Translations under genes and position numbers: made by a program
Shown here: piece by piece, positions 15,646-24,065 of the stretch
How positions within the stretch are numbered: position 1 is the stretch's first letter
Layout: every line of letters begins with the position of its first letter
The notes under the pieces: generated by a model
The model's database searches: none
Told to the model about the DNA's origin: nothing
Seen by the model: only the letters and a program-made list of their open reading frames with translations
Source of the DNA: Ignavibacteria bacterium
GTDB taxonomy: Bacteria; Bacteroidota; Ignavibacteria; Tepidaquicellales; OLB5
Length of the DNA: 32,727 bases
Direction: 5' to 3'
Assembly: GCA_014879675.1 (NCBI GenBank)
Contig: JACSRQ010000162.1
Location: 1 to 32,727 of the forward strand

Positions 15646-16956
15646 ATGCCGAAATCTGTATCATTACATACGCTTGGATGCAAGCTTAACTACTCAGAAA
15701 CCTCCACACTTGCAGGCAAATTCCACAATAACGGATTTGACCTGAAAGAGTACGGGGAGAAGTCTGATATATTCGTGCTCAATACCTGTTCAGTTACAGA
15801 TAATGCTGATAAGGAATGCCGGCAGATCATCCGCAGCGTGCTTGGCAGGAATCCGGATACCTACATAATAGTAACGGGTTGTTATGCCCAGCTTCAGCCG
15901 CATGAAATTGCTGAAATTCACGGTGTTGACCTGGTTCTGGGTGCGAATGAAAAATTCAAACTGTTTGATTATGTTAACGGGTTCGAAAAGAAAGAGCTTT
16001 CGTGCGTGTTTACTTCGCCTATCAATGAAGCCACAGAGTTTGAATACGCGTATTCCTCGGATGTTGAATCAAGAACACGCGCATTTTTGAAGATACAGGA
16101 TGGCTGTGATTACAACTGCTCATTCTGTACTATTCCCTTGGCAAGAGGAGCTTCCAGAAGCCAGGATATAACAAGTGTGATCGAGAATGCGAAGAAACTG
16201 CTTGATGGCGGTTATAAAGAGATCGTTTTGACGGGAGTAAATACCGGCGACTATAATTTCACAGACTCTTCGGGCAAAAACCTGAAGTTGATAGATGTAC
16301 TGCGTGAGCTGGATAAACTGAACATTCCAAGGATCAGGATAAGCTCAATTGAACCCAACCTTTTGACCGATGAGATCATCCAACTGGTAAAGAGCTCAAA
16401 CAGCTTCTGCAGCCATTTCCACATTCCTCTGCAGAGCGGTGACCCGGAAACACTAAAACTGATGAGAAGAAGGTACAACAGGGATTTCTACGAAAATCTG
16501 ATACTCAAAATAAACGAAGAAATTCCCGGCTGCGGAATAGGGGTTGATGTGATTGTAGGCTTCCCCGGCGAAACTGATGAACGTTTTAACAACACCTATT
16601 CGTTCCTTGATACGCTGCCTGTGAGCTACCTGCATGTGTTTACCTATTCAGAAAGAAGAAATACTCACGCTGTAACTATGCCGGGCAGAGTTGGTGTGAA
16701 CATTCGGAAGGAAAGAAGCAGGATACTCAGAGAACTTTCAAACAGGAAGAAACAAAAGTTCTACCAAGATAATGCCGGTAATGTAAACAAAGTGCTTTTT
16801 GAAACTATCCGCGAAGATAACAACATCTACGGCTTCACAGAAAATTATATTAAAGTGCGAACAACAGCAAACGCGTCTCTGGAAAACAACATCTTCCCGT
16901 TTGAAATTACCGTGGCCGATTCATGGAAGTTTGCTGAAGGCAGGATAACAGGATAA
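15646..16956 (+). CDS. mtaB: tRNA t6A37 methylthiotransferase MtaB
   Basis: A 436-residue radical-SAM methylthiotransferase that converts t6A to ms2t6A at position 37 of tRNAs reading ANN codons. The N-terminal UPF0004 domain has the three cluster Cys (C12 in LGCKLNYSET, C48 in NTCSV, C79 in TGCYAQ). The radical-SAM cluster is C154, C158, C161 in GCDYNCSFCTIP. The downstream FHIPLQSGD, RRRYNR and DVIVGFPGETDERF motifs are all present, and the C-terminus has a short TRAM-like part. LGCKLNYSET separates MtaB from MiaB and RimO. All key residues are present. The stop overlaps the next start (TAATG), so sixA is translated from the same message. Confidence 0.95.
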   Translation: MPKSVSLHTLGCKLNYSETSTLAGKFHNNGFDLKEYGEKSDIFVLNTCSVTDNADKECRQIIRSVLGRNPDTYIIVTGCYAQLQPHEIAEIHGVDLVLGANEKFKLFDYVNGFEKKELSCVFTSPINEATEFEYAYSSDVESRTRAFLKIQDGCDYNCSFCTIPLARGASRSQDITSVIENAKKLLDGGYKEIVLTGVNTGDYNFTDSSGKNLKLIDVLRELDKLNIPRIRISSIEPNLLTDEIIQLVKSSNSFCSHFHIPLQSGDPETLKLMRRRYNRDFYENLILKINEEIPGCGIGVDVIVGFPGETDERFNNTYSFLDTLPVSYLHVFTYSERRNTHAVTMPGRVGVNIRKERSRILRELSNRKKQKFYQDNAGNVNKVLFETIREDNNIYGFTENYIKVRTTANASLENNIFPFEITVADSWKFAEGRITG

Positions 16957-17465
16957 TGGATATATATATTGTAAGGCATGGTGTTGCTGCTGATCTTGAT
17001 AATGAAATAGCGGAAGAAAGCTATCGGTATCTAACTATACACGGCAGGAACCACTGCCGAATTGTAGCTCAGCGGCTGAAAGATATGAAGATAGAGCTTG
17101 ATGCCGTTTTTTCGAGTCCGTTGGTAAGAGCACTGCAGACTGCCGAAGTATTTTCTTCCATATTGAAATATAATGATGAGGTACGTACCGCGATAGAGCT
17201 CATCGGCGGAAGTTCATTCAACAGGTTCAAACAGTTTTTAAAAAGGAATTCCAGGTTTGAAAGTATCGCATTATTTGGCCATGCCCCTGACGTAAACATT
17301 TTTTCAACAGGGCTGATCACTGAAAACCCCAGAAATGTATCACACATCAATTTCAAAAATTCCAGTGTCTGCAAAATAGTATATGACCCTGAAACGGAAG
17401 CCGGCAGATTTGCCTGGTTCCTCAATTCTGATAATATGAAGCTTGTAGAAGCCTCAGCAGATTAA
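16956..17465 (+). CDS. sixA: SixA-type phosphohistidine phosphatase
   Basis: A 169-residue single-domain histidine phosphatase. The RHG motif is at the N-terminus (IYIVRHG, nucleophile His8), followed by FSSPLVRALQTAE and the second catalytic His in FGHAPDVN (His109). Lacking the extra lobes of phosphoglycerate mutases, it fits SixA, which removes phosphate from phosphohistidine in phosphorelay or PTS proteins. Its start codon overlaps the mtaB stop by one base, indicating translational coupling, though no functional link to tRNA modification is known to me. It converges on the site-2 protease gene with a 35-base gap and no clear terminator. Confidence 0.88.
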   Translation: MDIYIVRHGVAADLDNEIAEESYRYLTIHGRNHCRIVAQRLKDMKIELDAVFSSPLVRALQTAEVFSSILKYNDEVRTAIELIGGSSFNRFKQFLKRNSRFESIALFGHAPDVNIFSTGLITENPRNVSHINFKNSSVCKIVYDPETEAGRFAWFLNSDNMKLVEASAD

Positions 17466-17500
17466 TCGTTTTTTGATCCTTTATTTCTTTATCACTTAAA

Positions 17501-18499
17501 TTATATATCCGTAAAGGGAACGGGCGTAAATGATGTTATAAACATAAACAGCGCGAATAATCCCAACATTTTCCGTCCAAAGCTCAGCGGTTCGGGGTCG
17601 TAGAACGGCGGATGATCTATTTTAATAACAAAAAATATGAGTACAGCCCATACAAGCCAGTTCAACAATCCGTATTGTGCGAATATTTCAATGCCAATAA
17701 ACGGCAGAAGTCCGATCAATCCCATTCCCAGAATTATCCCAAAAAATATACGCGCTACATATTTGCTTTTACCTTTGAATATCGCATAAACGATATGACC
17801 GCCATCGAGCTGGCCAACAGGCAATAGATTGAGCGCGGTTACCAGTAAGCCGAACCAGCCAACACAGAGGAACGGGTAATGATATATTTCGTTCATTGGC
17901 GGAAGAAAAACTGTTGGCGATGAAGTGAACAGTTTGGCAAAAATTATAAACAGCAGGTTGGGACCGAACGCAAATCCATTGGTCGGTACGCCCGTTGTTT
18001 GGTATTCCGGATGTATATCATAAATGTATTCAAATGGCGGCAGGTGTGTCATGCCGTAAATAAGCATTCCGGCTGCAACTATAAATCCGGCTATGGGACC
18101 CGCTATGCCAATATCAAAAAGCGCTTTGCGTGAGTTTACCTGCTGGCGCATTCTGATAACTGCACCCATCGTACCAAACGGATTGAGTATCATAGGAAAA
18201 GGGATGTAATACGGAAGTGTAACGTCAACCTTATGAATTCGTGCCGCAAAGTAATGACCAAATTCATGAAATGTCAGGAATGTCAATATCAGGATTGCGT
18301 AAGTAAGCCCCAGATGAAAATTTGCTATATCCATAGGATCGCGGTTCAGCCATGCAACCCCTGCCATAGTTGTTGTGATAAAAGTAAGCACAAAAAGAAG
18401 GATGTTAAGCCACGGACCCATTCCCTTTTTAGCCGGTTTTTGCACCGGTTCAAATTGCTGTGTAGTTTCGAAATTTTGGTACGGCTGGTTTTCCTGCAA
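17501..18499 (-). CDS. Site-2 protease family membrane metalloprotease (M50)
   Basis: A 332-residue intramembrane zinc protease. A Gln/Pro-rich cytosolic tail (1-28) precedes the membrane core. The zinc motif HEFGH is at 78-82 within LTFLTFHEFGHYFAARI; the third ligand motif NLLPVGQLDGGH lies near residue 230. About seven to eight hydrophobic segments are seen. The family cuts membrane-bound regulators such as anti-sigma factors or signal-peptide remnants. There is no PDZ domain, unlike RseP. Translation seems to start at TTG (18499): an in-frame stop lies a few codons upstream and the next ATG is residue 27. An ECF sigma factor lies ~1.7 kb away, but no link is shown. Confidence 0.9.
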   Translation of the reverse strand: MQENQPYQNFETTQQFEPVQKPAKKGMGPWLNILLFVLTFITTTMAGVAWLNRDPMDIANFHLGLTYAILILTFLTFHEFGHYFAARIHKVDVTLPYYIPFPMILNPFGTMGAVIRMRQQVNSRKALFDIGIAGPIAGFIVAAGMLIYGMTHLPPFEYIYDIHPEYQTTGVPTNGFAFGPNLLFIIFAKLFTSSPTVFLPPMNEIYHYPFLCVGWFGLLVTALNLLPVGQLDGGHIVYAIFKGKSKYVARIFFGIILGMGLIGLLPFIGIEIFAQYGLLNWLVWAVLIFFVIKIDHPPFYDPEPLSFGRKMLGLFALFMFITSFTPVPFTDI

Positions 18500-18683
18500 A
18501 TTACAATATTAGTTCTAGCAAAATTACCTCCGATATTGGTTTATAAAAAGGATATAATTATTCAGGTAAAAAGTTTTCAATGCTGCCTTTATGCTGTAAT
18601 CCTTAAGCCTAACCCGCTGTGGAATAAAACACTATCGCGCTTCCCTCGCTGCCCTCACCTCCGCGGGGAAAAAGTGAAAGTAC

Positions 18684-18711
18684 AAAAAAAAGGAGCCCCA
18701 TTCGGGACTCC
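18684..18711 (-). terminator. Intrinsic terminator of the YCF48-type gene
   Basis: On the minus strand GGAGTCCC-GAAT-GGGGCTCC forms an 8-bp stem (one G-T pair) with a tetraloop, followed by eight T's (A-run at 18684-18691 on plus). It is 26 bases after the stop of the gene at 18738. Confidence 0.88.
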
Positions 18712-18737
18712 CGTAAAACAATAAATATTGCTTTGGT

Positions 18738-19964
18738 TTATTTAACCAGGATCATCTTTTTTGTTATCCTGAACTCAGGTGATTCAAGCGTATAGAAGTA
18801 AATCCCGCTTGAAAGCTCTGCTGCATTGAAGTCAACTTTGTAAACACCTGCCTGCAGCTTACTGTTAACAAGTGTTGTAACGCTTCTGCCGGATACATCA
18901 AACACAGTCAACTTTACTATTCCGCTTGCCGGAACTGAAAATTCTATGTTTGTAACAGGATTGAACGGATTTGGATAGTTCTGTGTTAATTCAAATCCGG
19001 CAGGTATTGTTGTGCTTATCTGCTGGATACCGATACCGCCATTCACGGTTTTAAGTATCCTTCCGCCATTGCCAACCACATAACCAACGTTAGAATTCAC
19101 CATATAGATACCTCTAAGATATGTAGCTGTATCACCTGATGGCTGCCTTTCCCAGTTTGTACCGCTGTTGGTGGTTCTGCGGATAATTCCTGTAGGTCCA
19201 ACACCATAAACTATTGAGGAAGAAACGGCAGCGAGGTCATTGAGTCCGGATGAATTGCCGGGTGATGTAACAGCCGCCCAGTTCAATCCGCCGTTGGTTG
19301 TCCGGCGTACATCTTCAGTAAGTCCAAGTGTAGTAAAATACCCGTTTGAAGCATCTGCGAAAACTATGCTGCTGATGTAATTGTTTGAACCGGTTATCTG
19401 CAGGTTCCAGTTTGTGCCGCCGTTTGTAGTTTTTAAAATTGTGCCGCTTATACCGCATGCAAAAACGGTATTTACATCAATGGCTTTTATCACAAACAGA
19501 TCTATGACAGAAATATCACTCTTCACCCAGTTCAGCCCGCCATTTGTTGTTTTAGAAATATCACCATCTGCGCCGCAAACATAGCCTGTGTTAGCATCCG
19601 CGAAATCAATATCATTAATACTTGTCATATTGGCTATGCCCATTGATACCCAATTAGCCCCGCCGTTCGATGTTCTGAGAGAAGTATTGAGGCTTCCCAC
19701 TATGTATCCAACGGTAGGTGATACAAACTCTACACTGAAAAGAGTCTGAGTTGTACCTGATGTTTGTGAAACCCAAGCTGTGCCGCCGTTAGTGGTATTA
19801 AGAATTTTGCCGTTAGTTCCAACTATCCAGCCTGTAGTTTCATTTATGAAATATGTAGAGTACAGATTTTCGCTTGTACCGGAGGTCTGCGGCTGCCAGT
19901 CTGCTTTGGAAACGACCGTAATTAGTAATAACATAGATAAAATGGTATGAAGGCGTACTTTCAT
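18738..19964 (-). CDS. Secreted YCF48-like β-propeller with T9SS sorting domain
   Basis: A 408-residue exported protein. Signal peptide at 1-21 (MKVRLHTILSMLLLITVVSKA). Residues ~22-315 hold six to seven YCF48/BNR-type blades, each with GYxVG...I..TTNGG.NW (for example TGWIVGTNGKILNTTNGG). Family members include the photosystem II assembly factor YCF48, but in heterotrophs these are secreted proteins of unknown binding role. The last ~80 residues are a type A T9SS sorting domain: NYPNPFNPVTNIEF ... GIYFYTLESPEFRITKKMILVK. A Shine-Dalgarno AAAGGAG lies about 8 bases before the ATG. The gene has its own terminator and is divergent from the ECF sigma operon across 278 bases. Confidence 0.93.
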   Translation of the reverse strand: MKVRLHTILSMLLLITVVSKADWQPQTSGTSENLYSTYFINETTGWIVGTNGKILNTTNGGTAWVSQTSGTTQTLFSVEFVSPTVGYIVGSLNTSLRTSNGGANWVSMGIANMTSINDIDFADANTGYVCGADGDISKTTNGGLNWVKSDISVIDLFVIKAIDVNTVFACGISGTILKTTNGGTNWNLQITGSNNYISSIVFADASNGYFTTLGLTEDVRRTTNGGLNWAAVTSPGNSSGLNDLAAVSSSIVYGVGPTGIIRRTTNSGTNWERQPSGDTATYLRGIYMVNSNVGYVVGNGGRILKTVNGGIGIQQISTTIPAGFELTQNYPNPFNPVTNIEFSVPASGIVKLTVFDVSGRSVTTLVNSKLQAGVYKVDFNAAELSSGIYFYTLESPEFRITKKMILVK

Positions 19965-20242
19965 TCTTTCTGCTCCTTTAGAATTGTTTGGAATTATTTA
20001 AAAATTCTTACAAGTTAGCAATATCTGCAAACAGAGTCAACAAAAACCTATTATGTGAATCAGGTAATTTAAATCACTAACATTCCTTAGTTTAGCGGAA
20101 CATGTCTATGCAGCTATCTAACAAAAATTGGCGGTTCGGGGTTTTGTATTACAACATATTATTAAATTATAAAATATTATTTTGGCAGAACCGTCTCAAT
20201 CAAAGCAAGGAAAGATGTTAATAAAGAATCCTGTTTTACTTA

Positions 20243-20854
20243 ATGGAAATAGCTGTACAAAGGGAGCTTCCCGAAGATCTTAAGTTGAAAGAGAAACTGG
20301 AAAAACAAAACTCCCGCTTAAAGGAAGTTATCGAAAAAGAGTCGCCGCGGCTGCTTGGTTTTATAAAACGCAGGGTTGCTGTTGAATCTGATGCCGAAGA
20401 TATTCTGCAGGATGTATTCTACCAGTTCACCAAAACTATGCGCGAAGACCCTATTGAAAAAGCCGCATCATGGCTTTTTAAGGCAGCCTCAAACAAGATC
20501 ATTGACTGGTACAGAAAGATCAAACCCGTCTCGCTTGATAAAATGAACGAACATACCTTCGATGATGAGCTGAACACATCTTACAGGATGGAAGACAAAA
20601 CATTCAAAGATACTCAGTCACAGGATGTATTATTCAACAGGCAGGAGTTCTGGCCTATGCTCGAAGAGCTGCTTAACAACCTTCCCGAAAAACAAAGAGA
20701 AGTTTTCATTATGCACGAGCTTGAAGGGAAAAGCTTCAGGGAAATATCTGAAATAACCGGTACCGGAATTAACACCCTGCTTTCGAGAAAAAGATATGCC
20801 GAGCTTTACCTGAGGGAAGAACTGCAGGAGCTTTATGATGAAATAACTTCCTGA
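20243..20854 (+). CDS. ECF-type RNA polymerase sigma factor
   Basis: A 203-residue sigma-70 family factor with only regions 2 and 4. Region 2 (~30-95) has SDAEDILQDVFYQF and ASWLFKAASNKIIDWYRK. After a longer than usual acidic linker (~96-135), region 4 (~140-195) has LPEKQREVFIMHELEGKSFREISEITGTGINTLLSRK, a complete helix-turn-helix. The charged, Lys/Glu-rich N-terminal 30 residues are unusual and may be a coiled coil. The next two genes follow on the same strand (gaps 30 and 40 bases). The first encodes a small membrane protein in the position where an anti-sigma factor is often found, but it has no recognisable anti-sigma domain. No target promoters are known. Confidence 0.92.
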   Translation: MEIAVQRELPEDLKLKEKLEKQNSRLKEVIEKESPRLLGFIKRRVAVESDAEDILQDVFYQFTKTMREDPIEKAASWLFKAASNKIIDWYRKIKPVSLDKMNEHTFDDELNTSYRMEDKTFKDTQSQDVLFNRQEFWPMLEELLNNLPEKQREVFIMHELEGKSFREISEITGTGINTLLSRKRYAELYLREELQELYDEITS

Positions 20855-20884
20855 ACTATTGTAAAAATATAAATACTGAATAAT

Positions 20885-21280
20885 ATGAAACACAAAAAAT
20901 TTGTAAGAGGCCCGCTGTTCCTTTTGAAAATGGTTCTGATACTTGCGGTTACATCGGTGATAGTGATGTTATTGTGGAATGCACTCATTCCGGCAATCTT
21001 CAGCGGCCCGGTAATAAACTACTGGCAGGCTGCGGGGCTGTTACTGCTTTCGAAGATACTTTTCGGCACAATGGGGCGCGGATGCGGCAAAAGGCATCAT
21101 AATTACCCCGATGAAATGTGGAAACACAAGCTGAAAGAAAAATACGAGGCTATGTCACCGGAAGAAAAAGAGAAATTCCGCACAAAGTGCAGCAGCAGGT
21201 TCAGCTTTACGGATGATGATATCTGCCCCGGCAGCGAAAATGAAAATGCGGGCAATACCGGCAATCAGAAAACCCAATAG
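20885..21280 (+). CDS. Small two-helix membrane protein in the ECF sigma operon
   Basis: A 131-residue protein with two membrane helices (~9-32 and ~44-62) joined by a short loop, in a pattern I have seen in small proteins next to sigma factors: VMLLWNALIPAIFSGPVINYWQAAGLLLLSKILFG. A Gly/Cys/His-rich turn (GRGCGKRHHNY) follows, then a soluble tail with WKHKLKEKYEAMSPEEKEKFRTKC and more Cys (KCSSRF, DICPG). The Cys/His set could bind metal or sense redox. It may hold the sigma factor at the membrane, which is inference from position. No classical anti-sigma (zinc-binding ZAS) motif HxxxCxxC is seen. Confidence 0.72.
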   Translation: MKHKKFVRGPLFLLKMVLILAVTSVIVMLLWNALIPAIFSGPVINYWQAAGLLLLSKILFGTMGRGCGKRHHNYPDEMWKHKLKEKYEAMSPEEKEKFRTKCSSRFSFTDDDICPGSENENAGNTGNQKTQ

Positions 21281-21320
21281 CCGGTTGCTATTCACAAAAA
21301 ACAACAGGGAGAATTTAACA

Positions 21321-21536
21321 ATGCAAGTGTATGTTTTCAGAACAGGAGCGGCTAAAGAAGAAGATGTTAAAAAAGTTGCGCCTCACCTTAACTCCATCAA
21401 AGGCGTTCATAGATGGACCTTTGACCTGGAGGATCCTGAAAACATACTTCGTGTTGAGGCAGCGGGAATTTCCGCCGCCGAAATTGAAAAGATCCTTGCT
21501 CTCGAGAACTGCTTTTGCGAAGAGCTTCCTGACTGA
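21321..21536 (+). CDS. HMA-like small protein without the metal-binding Cys pair
   Basis: A 71-residue protein with a ferredoxin-like βαββαβ outline: MQVYVFRTGAAKEEDVKKVAPHLNSIKGVHRWTFDLEDP...ILRVEAAGISAAEIEKILA. This resembles a heavy-metal-associated (HMA/copper chaperone) fold, but the CxxC loop is missing (TGAAKEED there). The only Cys are near the end (NCFCEEL). The start at ATG 21321 is set by AGGGAG at 21306-21311; the longer frame upstream overlaps the preceding gene. It is third in the sigma operon, 40 bases after the membrane protein. It could be a non-metal sensor derivative of HMA proteins; no function is claimed. Confidence 0.65.
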   Translation: MQVYVFRTGAAKEEDVKKVAPHLNSIKGVHRWTFDLEDPENILRVEAAGISAAEIEKILALENCFCEELPD

Positions 21537-21701
21537 ATTCCTCAACCTAACGCCAAATTAACCCTTTCTTATATTTTTTACGCTCCAATGAAGTTGCATT
21601 AGCTTACATTTATTATTAACTTTAGGTAATCCGTTAAATTGAAGTAAAACATTTCCCGCTCCCGCAAGCCGGAAGCATAACGCATAGAAAGGAGTACCAT
21701 C

Positions 21702-22133
21702 ATGAAATCACTTCGTGATATCTGTACCAATAAAAATATGTTCTATGTAAAGACGGGTATGACCGTTTATGAAGTTGTAAACGAGATGGCGAAAAATAAT
21801 ATTGGAGCTGTCCCCGTTCTTGATGACGGCGGTAAGCTGAAGGGTATCTTCTCCGAGCGTGACCTGATGATACGGTGCGCTGCCAGAAAGATCAATATGG
21901 AGATTACCCCGATTGAAGAAGTTATGACAAGGGGTGTTATCCTGATGGAAGCTCATGATTCATACAATGACTGCATGAAGATAATGCAGCAGGAAGGTAT
22001 CAGGCATATGCCCGTTAGAGATGGTGAAAAGCTCATTGGAGTTGTCTCTATGCGGGACCTCATGCAGGAAGATGCCGAAGAGAAGAAACAGGAAATAGAG
22101 AACCTTAACTCGTACATATACTATTATAAGTAG
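21702..22133 (+). CDS. CBS-domain pair protein
   Basis: A 143-residue soluble protein made of two CBS motifs and nothing else. CBS1: MFYVKTGMTVYEVVNEMAKNNIGAVPVLDDGGKLKGIFSERDLM. CBS2: DSYNDCMKIMQQEGIRHMPVRDGEKLIGVVSMRDLM. CBS pairs bind adenine nucleotides (AMP, ATP, SAM) and act as energy sensors; stand-alone versions have few known partners. The Asp of the two RDLM motifs, which usually contacts ribose, is kept. A Shine-Dalgarno AAAGGAG is 10 bases before the ATG, and a strong terminator follows at 22164. It is monocistronic and 165 bases from the sigma operon. Confidence 0.92.
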   Translation: MKSLRDICTNKNMFYVKTGMTVYEVVNEMAKNNIGAVPVLDDGGKLKGIFSERDLMIRCAARKINMEITPIEEVMTRGVILMEAHDSYNDCMKIMQQEGIRHMPVRDGEKLIGVVSMRDLMQEDAEEKKQEIENLNSYIYYYK

Positions 22134-22163
22134 CGGAATTTTTACTTAGTAAATTTAAGAAAG

Positions 22164-22191
22164 AGCCCCGGTATATTGCCGGGGCTTTTTT
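22164..22191 (+). terminator. Intrinsic terminator of the CBS gene
   Basis: AGCCCCGG (22164-22171), 7-base loop, CCGGGGCT (22179-22186), then a T-run to 22191. It could also stop the convergent minus-strand gene at 22208-22375, but the T-run on that side is weaker. Confidence 0.92.
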
Positions 22192-22207
22192 GCATCCAAA
22201 AGGAACA

Positions 22208-22375
22208 TTAAGCTTTTTTGTACCTTATGAATGCGTATAACACCCCGATCAGTATTCCAACACCTGCTGTACCGATGTTCCAGCCAAGTATTTGGGTCAG
22301 AATAATCAGGGGGACAGCTATCACCAGAACAGTAATTATCGACGAAAAAATTGAAGTTTTTGCTGATGTATTCAT
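22208..22375 (-). CDS. 55-residue two-helix membrane protein
   Basis: On minus, ATG at 22375 to TAA at 22208 encodes 55 residues. The sequence begins MNTSAKTSIFSSIITVLVIA; hydrophobic segments are IITVLVIAVPLIILTQILG and TAGVGILIGVLYAFI, ending RYKKA, so two membrane helices with a basic tail are expected. A good Shine-Dalgarno (AAGGAG) lies about 10 bases before the ATG, inside the 14-base gap after the SBBP-repeat gene stop (22390), so it is probably translated from that gene's message. I recognise no family. It is short enough that automatic calling may have missed it. Confidence 0.65.
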   Translation of the reverse strand: MNTSAKTSIFSSIITVLVIAVPLIILTQILGWNIGTAGVGILIGVLYAFIRYKKA

Positions 22376-22389
22376 TTTTATAATCTCCT

Positions 22390-23988
22390 TTATTTAATTA
22401 AAATCATCTTTTTAGTTTCAGCAAAACTGCCTGAAATTAACCTGCAAAAATAAGTACCGCTGGGCAGGTTCGAAGCATCAAAGGTGTATCCATATGATCC
22501 GCTGCTTAAGTATTCATCAACGAGCGATACAACTTCTTTGGCGGATACATCAAATACAGAAAGTTTTACATTTCCGCCTACCGGCAAATTGAAATTTATG
22601 TTTGTTGAAGGATTGAATGGATTCGGATAGTTCTGTGAAAGCTGATAATCTGAAGGAACTCCGCTGTTAACATTTTGTAGTCCGGTTAACTGGCTGTACT
22701 TTATAGTTGCATAATCGGCGAAGCTTGTGCCTGTTACAAAAACATTACCGGAGTTATCGGGTATAACCTTCAAAGCAACATCACTTTGAGATCCGCTGTA
22801 GTTATAAGCGGTCAGCCATCTGAAGTTACCTGCGGGATCATATGAAAGAGTCAGGTAGTCATCTCCGTTTCCGTAAGCGCTCGTTTTACCTGCAAGAAAC
22901 AAGTTTGATGCTGCGTCACGGGAGATACTATATACATTTTCAATTCCGCCTACATTAAGAGTATTCATCCACTGCTGTACCCCGGAAGAGTTGTATCTTA
23001 CTGCAAAAACATCATTACTGTTTGTTCCCTGGGTGCTGCTGCCTGCTGCGAAAACATTCCCTGATGCATCAGTTGTAATGCAGTTCACTTTATCATCATT
23101 GTTTCCTGGCCCAGTGTACCTCTGGAACCACCTGAATCCTCCGGTAGAATTCAGAGAATATACAAAACAATCATTTCCTGTACCGTATGCATTAGTATAG
23201 CCGCCAATATATGCATTTCCTGCTGCATCCAAACCCAGGCTCAGGCCTATTTCCTCCCCGCCCACATTAAACGGGAAAACCCATTGCTGTACACCTGCGG
23301 AACTATATTTTACGGTCATAAAATCGTAGCCGTTTCCGGGCACTGAAGAATAACCTGTCACTACAACATTACCTGAAGCATCAACTGCAAGATCGATGGG
23401 GTAATCATCGTAGTTGGCATGATTGTATCTTTTTGACCATTGGGTAGCGCCGGCAGAATTAAGCTTAAATACCACAAAATCTTTTTGTGTTCCGCTGCCA
23501 GTGCTTGTTCCGCATACATAAATATTTGAGGAAGCATCAAGTACCATCTTGTATGCTTCATCATCAAGCCCGTCCGGTCCGGTAAATCTGTAATCCCATA
23601 CCAATGAGCCCGATGAATTGTATTTTAAAACCATTATGTCCAGTGCAAGACCGGTTCCGCCATAGCTGGTACCGCAAACATACACATTCCCTGAAGCATC
23701 AACCGCAACATTTACGCCATTATCATTATTTCCGCCACCAATACCGGTGTATCTTGCAGTCCATTGTTCAGCTCCGGCTGAATTGTACTTCACGGTTAGT
23801 ATGTCACTAAAGGTTACAGGTACAGTACTTGATCCTGTAACATACACATTTCCGGAAGCATCGATCGTTATATCCCTTACTTCATCTGCCCCATTTGTCG
23901 GCGGGTTGTAACGGGCAGTCCACTGTGAAGAAACCTGTGAGAAAGTAACTGTACAAAGCAGCATTGAAATTAGTGCTATAATTTTCAT
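22390..23988 (-). CDS. Secreted SBBP-repeat β-propeller with T9SS sorting domain
   Basis: A 532-residue exported protein. Signal peptide at 1-17 (MKIIALISMLLCTVTFS). Residues ~22-440 hold seven or so SBBP (seven-bladed propeller) repeats, each with 'DASGNVYVTGSS' followed by a 'F.V.KYNSAG..QW' strand. The last ~80 residues are a T9SS sorting domain: NYPNPFNPSTNINF ... GTYFCRLISGSFAETKKMILIK. A Shine-Dalgarno GAGGAG lies before the ATG. A 55-residue membrane protein gene follows 14 bases downstream. It is divergent from the helical-repeat gene at 24344, the same arrangement as at 11893/13892. The ligand is unknown; related propellers are surface proteins. Confidence 0.92.
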   Translation of the reverse strand: MKIIALISMLLCTVTFSQVSSQWTARYNPPTNGADEVRDITIDASGNVYVTGSSTVPVTFSDILTVKYNSAGAEQWTARYTGIGGGNNDNGVNVAVDASGNVYVCGTSYGGTGLALDIMVLKYNSSGSLVWDYRFTGPDGLDDEAYKMVLDASSNIYVCGTSTGSGTQKDFVVFKLNSAGATQWSKRYNHANYDDYPIDLAVDASGNVVVTGYSSVPGNGYDFMTVKYSSAGVQQWVFPFNVGGEEIGLSLGLDAAGNAYIGGYTNAYGTGNDCFVYSLNSTGGFRWFQRYTGPGNNDDKVNCITTDASGNVFAAGSSTQGTNSNDVFAVRYNSSGVQQWMNTLNVGGIENVYSISRDAASNLFLAGKTSAYGNGDDYLTLSYDPAGNFRWLTAYNYSGSQSDVALKVIPDNSGNVFVTGTSFADYATIKYSQLTGLQNVNSGVPSDYQLSQNYPNPFNPSTNINFNLPVGGNVKLSVFDVSAKEVVSLVDEYLSSGSYGYTFDASNLPSGTYFCRLISGSFAETKKMILIK

Positions 23989-24065
23989 GTATGACTCCTC
24001 TATTATTTATTTTTGAGATTCTTATCCATCAGGAGAGGCACCCTGTTTTTAACAGAATGCCTTCC

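Noticed and set aside
18233-18724. 163-codon open frame on plus opposite the site-2 protease gene
   Set aside because: It is antisense to the HEFGH-containing gene, and its Cys-rich composition is an artefact of that strand.
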